Source of the DNA: Candidatus Chloroploca sp. Khr17
GTDB lineage: Bacteria; Chloroflexota; Chloroflexia; Chloroflexales; Chloroflexaceae
Direction of reading: 5' to 3'
DNA length: 64,000 nucleotides
NCBI RefSeq assembly: GCF_004138165.1
Contig: NZ_RYFF01000005.1
Coordinates: 148,088 to 212,087 of the forward strand
In this document: positions 57,760-64,000 of the stretch, one piece after another
Numbering within the stretch: the first letter of the stretch is position 1
How the letters are laid out: each line of letters opens with the position of its first letter
Notes under the pieces: generated by a model
Database searches by the model: none
Told to the model about the DNA's origin: nothing
What the model saw: only the letters and a program-made list of their open reading frames with translations
Position numbers and translations under genes: made by a program

Positions 57760-58821
57760 ATGCGCAAGCTGACCCGAATTTTGCCGGTTGATGCTGAGGG
57801 CCTTGCGACAGCCGCTGCACTGTTGCGGGCCGGTTGGTTAGTAGCTTTTCCTACCGAGACGGTCTATGGCCTTGGCGGGTCGGCGCTTGATGAGGCGGCT
57901 GTGGCCCGTATTTTTGCGGCCAAGGGTCGTCCCGCTGAGGATCCGCTCATTGTTCATCTCGCTGATGTCGCCGAGCTTCCCCGGGTCACCGCAGGGCTGC
58001 CTGTGGCGGCGATGCTGCTTGCCGAGGCTTTCTGGCCCGGTCCGTTGACGCTGATTGTGCCACGTGGCCCTGATCTTCCCCTTGCAGTGACGGCCGGTCG
58101 CCCGACGGTGGCGGTGCGCATTCCGGCGCACCCGGTGGCGCGTGCGTTACTGAGGGAGGCTGGCCTTCCGATTGCCGCACCGAGTGCGAATCGTTTTGGC
58201 TATACGAGTCCGACAACGGCGGCGCATGTGCTTGCCGATCTTGATGGGCGCATTGAGGCGATCCTTGATGGCGGGCCAACGACGATTGGGGTTGAGTCGA
58301 CGGTGCTCGATCTCACAACGCCGATCCCGACCCTGCTTCGCCCCGGTGGGGTGAGCCTCGAAGCCCTGCGGGATCGGCTTGGCCCGGTGCTGGTTGGTCA
58401 ACGTCAGCCCACAGGCGTAGGCACTGGCCTTGCCTCGCCTGGCCTGCTTGAGCGTCACTACGCACCGGTGACGCCGCTCTGGTTTGTGCGTGGTTCACCC
58501 GCTGCGATGCAGAGTTGGTTACGCGAGCGTGTGTGTGCCGAACTTGCTCTCGGGCATCGGGTGGGGTTGCTGGTGCCTGACGAAGATGCGGCCGCCCTGG
58601 CTGACCTTGAGGTTGATTGTGAACCACTCGGGCCAGCAGGCGATGTTTCCCAGATCGCCCGCAACCTCTATGCGGCGCTCCGTGCCCTTGATCAGCGCCA
58701 ACCGACCTTGATCCTTGCCCGTGATCTGGGTGCGCTTGGTCTTGCCTTGGCGATCCGTGACCGCCTCACCCGCGCCGCCGCCGGGCGGGTGGTCGAGCTA
58801 GAGCCAATGCTTGGCACATAA
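57760..58821 (+). CDS. tsaC: L-threonylcarbamoyladenylate synthase (Sua5/YwlC/TsaC2 type)
   Basis: This enzyme makes threonylcarbamoyl-AMP from threonine, bicarbonate and ATP for the t6A modification of ANN-decoding tRNAs. The 353 residues are of the long Sua5 form: YrdC domain (about 10-200) with FPTETVYGLGGSALDE, IFAAKGRPAEDPLIVH and PSANRFGYTSPT, then a Sua5 C-terminal domain (about 230-350). The linker carries GVESTVLDL and LLRPGGVSLEAL. It lies close to tRNA-Thr, itself a t6A-modified species by general knowledge, though this is probably coincidence. No ribosome site is clear; coupling to the 158-aa gene is likely. Confidence 0.95.
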   Translation: MRKLTRILPVDAEGLATAAALLRAGWLVAFPTETVYGLGGSALDEAAVARIFAAKGRPAEDPLIVHLADVAELPRVTAGLPVAAMLLAEAFWPGPLTLIVPRGPDLPLAVTAGRPTVAVRIPAHPVARALLREAGLPIAAPSANRFGYTSPTTAAHVLADLDGRIEAILDGGPTTIGVESTVLDLTTPIPTLLRPGGVSLEALRDRLGPVLVGQRQPTGVGTGLASPGLLERHYAPVTPLWFVRGSPAAMQSWLRERVCAELALGHRVGLLVPDEDAAALADLEVDCEPLGPAGDVSQIARNLYAALRALDQRQPTLILARDLGALGLALAIRDRLTRAAAGRVVELEPMLGT

Positions 58822-58832
58822 GACTGGTTTTT

Positions 58833-58899
58833 GACGCAAAGGCGCAAAGGCGCAAAGTTTTTAGCGTACGTGAGCGTAACCCTTCGCGCCTTCGCGTGA
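58833..58899. repeat. Intergenic repeat of the 'gcgcaaag/cttcgcgc' type
   Basis: Three tandem copies of (g)gcgcaaag start at 58833, and an imperfect complement ccttcgcgccttcgcg lies at 58881-58896. The same kind of repeat occurs between genes in many phyla, from memory. It lies between the convergent tsaC and aldo/keto reductase genes and may act as their terminator. Confidence 0.7.
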
Positions 58900-58901
58900 G
58901 C

Positions 58902-59906
58902 TTAGGCAACGCGCATGCGCATCCACCCACTTGTATTGTGAAAGTTGACGACGGCGGTGCCCGGCGGTACCAGTTCGTCACAGGCGGCGCGGAGTTCGTC
59001 GCTGAGTTGCATCGTCGCCACCGGTAGCATCGCTTCGAGTTGGGCCAGGGTGCGCGGGCCGAAGATTGGTGCGGTGATGCCTGGCTGATCTTTGACCCAG
59101 AGCAAGGCCAGGTGGGCCGGGGCGATGCCATGCGCTTCGGCCAGCGCGACAAAACGCTTGCCTACCTCAACGCCAGCAACGGTCACGCGCTCGGCGTAGA
59201 TGCCGCCCCGTAAGGCTGCCCGTGAGTCGGTTGGTACGGCATGGGCATCGTGGTAGCGCCCGGCCAGTACCCCCTGCGCCATTGGTGACCAGGGCATAAG
59301 CGCAAGGTTGTGGGCCTGGCACAGCGGTACCAATTCATTTTCGATCCGCCGATCAAGCAGGTTGTACGGCGGTTGCTCTGAAACGTAACGCGCCAACCCC
59401 TTCATCTCGCTGATCATCAGTGCTTCCATGACGCGCCAGGCGGGATGCGTCGAGCAGCCAATGTAGCGTACTTTGCCCTGGCGCACCAGATCGGTCAGGA
59501 CGCCAAGGGTTTCTTCAACCGGCACGGTTGGATCAGGCCGGTGGATCTGATAGAGATCGATATAGTCGGTTTTCAGGCGCTGCAACGAGGCGTCGCAAGC
59601 TCGTAGCAAGTGCAAGCGGGAATTGCCGCGCTCGTTTGGGCCTGGCCCGGTGGGATAGTGGGCTTTGGTTGCCAGGATAACCTCGTGGCGACGTCCACTG
59701 ATGTCCAGGGCGCGACCGATAATCGCTTCACTTTCGCCGGCATTGTAGCTGTTCGCCGTATCAAAGAAATTGAGCCCGGCATCAAGTGCCCAATCAAGCA
59801 TGCGCGCTGCTTCATCCTCTGGCGTTGGATTGCCAAAATTCATCGTTCCGATACAGATTGGTGCTACGCGCACCCCGGTGCGGCCCAACAAACGGTATTT
59901 GATCAA
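58902..59906 (-). CDS. Aldo/keto reductase
   Basis: This 334-residue NADPH-dependent reductase is of the AKR family (YajO/Tas-like group). The catalytic tetrad is in [14 protein letters not shown] (D and Y), ILATKAHY (K) and YQIHRPDP (H). The C-terminal cofactor site is near [16 protein letters not shown]. The natural substrate is unknown. The start is uncertain: TTG at 59906 has the strong site AGGAAGGAA at the right distance and gives the usual [11 protein letters not shown]-terminus. An ATG at 59924 would overlap the murE stop in an ATGA and add six residues. Either way it is coupled to murE. Confidence 0.9.
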   Translation of the reverse strand: MIKYRLLGRTGVRVAPICIGTMNFGNPTPEDEAARMLDWALDAGLNFFDTANSYNAGESEAIIGRALDISGRRHEVILATKAHYPTGPGPNERGNSRLHLLRACDASLQRLKTDYIDLYQIHRPDPTVPVEETLGVLTDLVRQGKVRYIGCSTHPAWRVMEALMISEMKGLARYVSEQPPYNLLDRRIENELVPLCQAHNLALMPWSPMAQGVLAGRYHDAHAVPTDSRAALRGGIYAERVTVAGVEVGKRFVALAEAHGIAPAHLALLWVKDQPGITAPIFGPRTLAQLEAMLPVATMQLSDELRAACDELVPPGTAVVNFHNTSGWMRMRVA

Positions 59907-59920
59907 TGCGTTCCTTCCTC

Positions 59921-61468
59921 TCATGCTTCCGAGAGTCTATACCCAAGTTCGCGTAGCGCCTGCTGTGCCTCGGCTGCTTCATCCCATGGGATGGCATGAT
60001 CGGCATAGATGATGCTACCTTCGTGTCCTTTGCCCAGCAGCAGGACGAGGTCGCCTGGGCATGCTTTTGCCAGCGCGGTACGCAGCGCCTGCGCACGATC
60101 GGGGATGCACAGATACCCTTCATTGGGCCGCAGGCCCGCCTGACGTGCCCCTGTGGCAATCTGTTCGATGATTGCTTCGCGGTCTTCGCCACGTGGATCT
60201 TCATCGGTGAGGATCAGCAGCTCACAGTAACGCCCGGCAATCGCGCCCTGCAGGCTCCGTTTGGCGATATCACGTTCGCCAGCACTGCCAAAGACCGCGA
60301 TCATGCGCCCCGTCACGAGCGGGCGGAGCATGCCCATCACCTGCTCGAACGAACCTGGGCTGTGCGCATAATCAACAATGACGTCAAATGGTTGGCCTCG
60401 TTCAACTGGTTCCATACGCCCACGCGGGGCATGGGTTGTGGCGAGGGCGGCCAGCGCTCGTTCCAGGGGCACCTCCTGACTGAGCGTGACACTGAGCGCG
60501 GCGAGCGCGTTACTGATGTTGAAGGTGCCCGGTAACCGCAAGCTCAATTCGCCTTCACCCCACGGGGTAGCCACATGCACGAGCGAGCCTGTCGGCCCAC
60601 TGCGCACGATGGTGCCTTTGACCTCAGCCGCTTTGAGGATCCCGTAGGTGAGTTGGTGCGCCTTCGCCGGAGCCTCCTCAAGAAAAAAGTGGTGGTGTGG
60701 GTCATCAGCATTGGCAATGGCCCAGGGCAGGCTTGTTCCTTGGGTCGCTCCAACCGCTGGTTCATCGAGCATGGCAAAGAGGCGGGTTTTATCGGCTCGA
60801 TACTGCTCAAATGTGCCATGATAGTCGAGGTGTTCGTGGCTGAGATTGAGAAAGACAGCCACATCAAAATAGCATCCGTTCAGGCGATTCCAGCTGGCTG
60901 ACAAGGCGTGGGAGGTTGCCTCGATCACGGCGGTATCACACCCGTTCGCTACCATCTCGGTCAATAATGCCTGGACATCAGGGGCCTCGGGGGTGCTCTG
61001 ACGGGTAGTATTCGCCCAGCGGCGGTTCCCTATTTTGAAATCAACCGTACTGATGAGCCCGGTCGTCTTGCCACATGCATCAAGCAACTGACTGACGAGA
61101 TCGGTGGTGGTACTCTTGCCTTTGGTTCCCGTTATGCCGATCGTGCGTAACCGGGTTGCAGGATAGTCGTAAAAAGCCGCTGCCAGGGGTGCCAGGGCCA
61201 CCCGGCTATCAATCACTTTGATCAGCGTGGCACCCTCCAAGGCATGCGCACTCTGGTGCCGTGCATCAACGACGATGGCTCGCGCCCCACGGGCAAGCGC
61301 CTGTGCAATGTAGGCATGCCCATCAACATGGTGCCCCGCGATGGCGACAAAGAGGCCACCTGGCACCACCTGCCGCGAGTCATAGGCCAACCCGGCAATG
61401 GGTGTATCCAGCGAGCCAATGATCTGGACGACCGCAACATGGGCGAGTAATTCACGTAATGTTTTCAT
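59921..61468 (-). CDS. murE: MurE-type UDP-MurNAc-tripeptide synthetase
   Basis: This ligase adds the third amino acid to the peptidoglycan precursor in the cytoplasm. It has 515 residues. The N-terminal domain has [22 protein letters not shown]; the ATP loop is [14 protein letters not shown]; the central domain has EATSHAL and [11 protein letters not shown]. The C-terminal amino-acid selectivity motif reads TDEDPRGED. Enzymes for diaminopimelate have DNPR and for lysine DNPA or similar, so the Asn to Asp change with Arg kept is unusual. Chloroflexus cell walls use ornithine, and this could be an ornithine-adding enzyme. No other mur gene is adjacent. Confidence 0.93.
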   Translation of the reverse strand: MKTLRELLAHVAVVQIIGSLDTPIAGLAYDSRQVVPGGLFVAIAGHHVDGHAYIAQALARGARAIVVDARHQSAHALEGATLIKVIDSRVALAPLAAAFYDYPATRLRTIGITGTKGKSTTTDLVSQLLDACGKTTGLISTVDFKIGNRRWANTTRQSTPEAPDVQALLTEMVANGCDTAVIEATSHALSASWNRLNGCYFDVAVFLNLSHEHLDYHGTFEQYRADKTRLFAMLDEPAVGATQGTSLPWAIANADDPHHHFFLEEAPAKAHQLTYGILKAAEVKGTIVRSGPTGSLVHVATPWGEGELSLRLPGTFNISNALAALSVTLSQEVPLERALAALATTHAPRGRMEPVERGQPFDVIVDYAHSPGSFEQVMGMLRPLVTGRMIAVFGSAGERDIAKRSLQGAIAGRYCELLILTDEDPRGEDREAIIEQIATGARQAGLRPNEGYLCIPDRAQALRTALAKACPGDLVLLLGKGHEGSIIYADHAIPWDEAAEAQQALRELGYRLSEA

Positions 61469-61496
61469 CTTCAGTATCCCAAGTACCTTCTCACTT

Positions 61497-62675
61497 TCAG
61501 GGTAACACATATGCAAGCACACGATTCACTGGAATGCCTTGGCGATGGCCTTTTGTTCTGATCATCTCTGGCTCACTGGTCGGATAACAACCCATCATAT
61601 CGCTATGAACCCGCCCTGAAACGAAAATGTCACCAGAGCGAGCCTGTTGCATCAAATGGGCGGCCAGGTTCATCTCTTCGCCTTGTGCCGTATAGACACG
61701 CCGCCGCGTATTGCCCACCGCCCCAACAAAGAGTTGCCCAAGCGTGATGCCTGCGCATGTAATCAGACCACGTTGGCGCAACTCAAGGCAGCATCCTACG
61801 GCTTGGCACGATCCTTGCTCGGGGAGACCGTTGCGCCCAAAGAGGAGCACAAAGATAGGCCCTTTATCCCCAAGCTCAATTTCGTTGAGTTCCCCACCCC
61901 ATCGTGCAACCACGCCCTGAACGTCGCGCACAACCAGATGGAGTGCGCCTAGCTGTGGGGGAACTTCAAAGGCCGCAAATACCGGAAGGCAACGCCGATA
62001 GCCTGAAACGAGTTGATCCCTCGCCAACTGTTGCGCGATTGGCCGTGGTAGAAAGTCGTGCCATACGATGGTGGAGGTTGTTGACGCGGGCGAAGGATCA
62101 ACCTCACAGGCTGCTTCTGGGGCAAGGGCGTACCGGAGTTGCTTGGGCGGGCAGGTTTGCCTGGCTTCAATTGCAGCGCGGAGTCCTGGCCCGGCGAGCA
62201 GGAAGTGACATCCATGTTCAGGCGTTCCCACCACGAGGCCGTTGATCAAGCCTGTGCTTACGCCGATGCGCAGGTGTAGCTTGATCGAACTCTGTGGCGT
62301 TACGATCGCGGGAAACCGCTTGATCGTGCTGAGTAACGCTTCCCCACAGGCACATCCGAGTTCGCGATCACTTATCTCAGGCCACCAGGCGGTCAGGGCG
62401 TCACCTGCAATTGAGGTCACATCCCCACCATAAGTCCCGATCGTGTCAATCAAGGTCGCGTAATAGTGGTTCAACGTGTCATGCAGTTGGCTTGCCCCAT
62501 CGGGTTGATCCGCAAAGGCACTGGTGAGTTGCGTAAACCCGCTCAAATCGGCATAGAGTGTGGTGGCTTGTGTGGAAACGACCATACCCTGTTGAACCTG
62601 GCCTTTGGCAAGCTGCTCGGAGAGCCAGGTCGAGAGAAAAGACTTCAGTGTCAGTGGTATTGCGTCGTTGCTCAT
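61497..62675 (-). CDS. Stand-alone protein with two nucleotidyl cyclase (CHD) domains
   Basis: This 392-residue protein resembles the N-terminal third of large adenylate/guanylate cyclase-AAA-TPR regulators. The first cyclase homology domain (about 30-200) keeps metal-binding aspartates in YADLSGFTQL and SIAGDALTAWW, and a GVSTGLINGLVVG segment. The second (about 240-385) is more divergent, with ITLGQLFVGAVGNTRRRVYTAQGEEMNLAAHLM (its core). Sequence ends right after the usual IRTKGHRQGIPVNRVL, the point where the AAA ATPase begins in relatives. It may be a natural two-domain cyclase or a remnant of a larger gene. No ATPase follows; murE starts 28 bp later. The product nucleotide is unknown. 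Confidence 0.75.
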   Translation of the reverse strand: MSNDAIPLTLKSFLSTWLSEQLAKGQVQQGMVVSTQATTLYADLSGFTQLTSAFADQPDGASQLHDTLNHYYATLIDTIGTYGGDVTSIAGDALTAWWPEISDRELGCACGEALLSTIKRFPAIVTPQSSIKLHLRIGVSTGLINGLVVGTPEHGCHFLLAGPGLRAAIEARQTCPPKQLRYALAPEAACEVDPSPASTTSTIVWHDFLPRPIAQQLARDQLVSGYRRCLPVFAAFEVPPQLGALHLVVRDVQGVVARWGGELNEIELGDKGPIFVLLFGRNGLPEQGSCQAVGCCLELRQRGLITCAGITLGQLFVGAVGNTRRRVYTAQGEEMNLAAHLMQQARSGDIFVSGRVHSDMMGCYPTSEPEMIRTKGHRQGIPVNRVLAYVLP

Positions 62676-62737
62676 AACAGGTTGACTTTTCCTCCTCTTC
62701 CAGAGGCTTGGTCGCTTCTTCTGGATCAGGATGAGTA

Positions 62738-62746
62738 TGCTATACT
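62738..62746 (+). promoter_or_regulatory. Extended -10 promoter for the pseudouridine synthase gene
   Basis: TGCTATACT is a TGn-extended -10 box, about 130 nt before the start codon. The leader contains an 11-codon frame (62779-62814), a 7-codon frame, and a hairpin gacct/gaaa/aggtc with a GNRA loop (62848-62861) just before the ribosome site. Confidence 0.45.
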
Positions 62747-62876
62747 ACATTGTACATTGCGAACGAACCAGAAAGAGCAATGTCTCTGTGTGCTCGCCTG
62801 AGCGCCCCGGCGTGAGGCCGCGGCGATGGCCAGCACGTTCTTGACGTGACCTGAAAAGGTCGGAAGAAGGTGTGTT

Positions 62877-64000
62877 TTGGGTGCAGAACGTCTGCAAAAA
62901 GTGCTGGCGGGTGCTGGCATTGCTTCGCGTCGTGATAGCGAAGGGTTGATTGCTGCCGGACGAGTGACAGTTAATGGCCGTGTAGTGCAAGAGCCAGGTT
63001 TGAGAGTTGATCCAGAGCAGGATGTGATTATGCTTGATGGCGAGCCGGTACGGCAGCCCGGTCGTCGTACGTATGTGTTGTTACATAAACCGGTTGGGGT
63101 AGTTTCAACCGTGGAAGACCCCCACGGTCGCCCGACGGTGATCGATCTGGTGCAGGTGCCTGCACGGATTTTTCCAGTTGGCCGCCTTGATGTTGATAGT
63201 GAGGGGCTGTTATTGTTGACTGATGATGGCGAACTGACCCATCATTTGACCCATCCCCGTTTTGAGGTTGAGAAAGAATATCGCGTTCTGCTTGACCGTC
63301 CCCTCGAGACCGTTGCCCTCCGCGATTGGCGGAATGGGTTGTTGCTTCAGGGCGAGATGACCGCTCCGGCCAGGGTCGCTCTCGCCGAAACAACCGATGA
63401 AGGTGTCTGGTATTCGGTGGTGCTTCGTGAAGGCCGTAAACGGCAGATCCGTGAAACAGCAAAAACGCTGGGCTACGAGGTGCGACGCCTGATCCGTGTG
63501 CGCGAAGGTAAACTCACCCTTGGTACTTTGCCCATCCGTGAGTATCGTACCCTTACCGATGAAGAGATTGCCGAGTTGCGCACGCATGTGCCGCCGACAT
63601 CATTTGCTGATGAGGCGCGTGCGGATGATCGTTCGATGCACCGTGAGGCCGAGCATGCTGATGAGACCGGTTCATCGCGCCGTGTGGCTGCGGGCGTTGC
63701 GGCAGGTGCGGCGGGTGCGGCTGGCGTGAAGAAAGTTTCTGGCGATCGCGAAGATCGTGCCGCCAGACGGCCTGATGATGATCGAACTTCGCCTCATTCT
63801 CGTCGCGATCAGCGCGATGAGCGCGGCGGACGCGGGTACGAGCGGGGCGAGCGGAGCTACGGTGGCCCCGGACGTGACGAGCGCGGCGGTCGTGGCGATG
63901 AGCGTGGCTACGGCGCTGGACGTGATGAGCGTGGCGGACGCGGGTACGAGCGGGGCGAGCGGAGCTACGGTGGCCCCGGACGTGACGAGCGCGGCGGTCG
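62877..64000 (+). CDS. RsuA/RluB-family rRNA pseudouridine synthase with RGG-like repeat tail (3' end outside window)
   Basis: This enzyme isomerises a uridine in rRNA to pseudouridine. From a TTG start the chain reads GAERLQKVLAGAGIASRRDSE, an S4 RNA-binding domain (about 3-60). The catalytic domain has KPVGVVSTVEDPHGRPTV and the aspartate in GRLDVDSEGLLLLTDDGE; the end motif is EGRKRQIRETAKTLGYEV. After about residue 240 comes a long low-complexity tail, first Ala/Gly-rich, then Arg/Gly/Asp/Glu-rich with repeats of GGRGYERGERSYGGPGRDER. The TTG is preferred because AGAAGGTG lies at the right distance. The gene is cut by the window end after 374 codons. The tail may add RNA binding. Confidence 0.9.
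   Translation, partial: MGAERLQKVLAGAGIASRRDSEGLIAAGRVTVNGRVVQEPGLRVDPEQDVIMLDGEPVRQPGRRTYVLLHKPVGVVSTVEDPHGRPTVIDLVQVPARIFPVGRLDVDSEGLLLLTDDGELTHHLTHPRFEVEKEYRVLLDRPLETVALRDWRNGLLLQGEMTAPARVALAETTDEGVWYSVVLREGRKRQIRETAKTLGYEVRRLIRVREGKLTLGTLPIREYRTLTDEEIAELRTHVPPTSFADEARADDRSMHREAEHADETGSSRRVAAGVAAGAAGAAGVKKVSGDREDRAARRPDDDRTSPHSRRDQRDERGGRGYERGERSYGGPGRDERGGRGDERGYGAGRDERGGRGYERGERSYGGPGRDERGG
63825..64000 (+). repeat. 108-bp tandem coding repeat in the pseudouridine synthase tail
   Basis: A segment beginning ggcggacgcgggtacgagcg at 63825 recurs at 63933, 108 bp (36 codons) later. The second copy is cut by the window end, so the full copy number is unknown. Confidence 0.88.

Noticed and set aside
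1..64000. Prophage, transposase or biosynthetic gene cluster
   Set aside because: No integrase, phage structural, IS transposase, NRPS or PKS gene was seen; the genes are housekeeping, surface or signalling types.

Overview
The window is a typical chromosomal segment, about 58% GC by impression, from a bacterium most likely in the Chloroflexota (Chloroflexia or a relative). This rests on the combination of large secreted proteins with short 'YLPLV'-type motifs, a multi-GAF SpoIIE phosphatase, class III FBPase, an F420-type LLM oxidoreductase, many long intergenic inverted repeats, and general protein resemblance. It is an inference from recognition, not from a search. I see no rRNA operon, prophage, transposase, CRISPR array or biosynthetic gene cluster. 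Gene density is high, with many 4-bp ATGA overlaps.

Layout. 1-3.3 kb: on the minus strand, a two-component system (OmpR-type regulator, histidine kinase) coupled to a sodium/solute symporter that leaves the window, then an EVE-domain protein beside tRNA-Glu. 3.4-11 kb: secreted glycosidase, YgfZ-type folate protein and a 1322-residue GAF/SpoIIE phosphatase. 11-16 kb: pyrC, a PPOX-fold protein, and a minus-strand set of YgjP-like metallopeptidase, PaaG-like enoyl-CoA hydratase and S9 peptidase. 16-22.3 kb: sirtuin plus histidine phosphatase, then arsA-arginase-PIG-L deacetylase, then a Tat-exported glucosaminidase-like protein. 22.4-25 kb: a compact promoter/11-codon ORF/terminator unit, SWIM zinc-finger protein, GDPD, a cysteine-rich protein and an alpha/beta hydrolase. 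25-32 kb (minus): M16 peptidase, a second hydrolase, galactokinase, SelB and a DUF4097-type protein. 32-36.7 kb: NYN nuclease-like protein, a small hypothetical, a glycine-rich RRM protein with a long 5' leader, a HAS-barrel-like protein, LLM oxidoreductase and aminotransferase. 36.8-43 kb: a sortase, its likely surface substrate ending in an LPETSTG signal, and a convergent double-VWA membrane protein. 43-49 kb: class III FBPase and a subtilase. 49-54.4 kb: priA, def, panB, panC. 54.4-64 kb: lon, tRNA-Thr, a small hypothetical, the threonylcarbamoyl-AMP synthase, aldo/keto reductase, murE, a truncated cyclase-domain protein, and an RsuA/RluB pseudouridine synthase with an RGG-like repeat tail, cut by the window end.

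Three themes run across genes. (1) Long perfect or near-perfect inverted repeats, up to a 32-bp stem with a 3-nt loop, sit at gene ends; most have different sequences. (2) Many promoters look like extended -10 sites (TGnTAnnnT), and two genes (24321, 32122) have this box 6-7 nt before the ATG, which suggests leaderless mRNAs. (3) Cell-surface functions recur: sortase plus substrate, VWA protein, subtilase, glycosidase, glucosaminidase-like protein and DUF4097 protein. The items most worth experimental follow-up are the sortase/LPETSTG pair, the 11-codon ORF unit at 22438-22593, and the RRM-protein leader.
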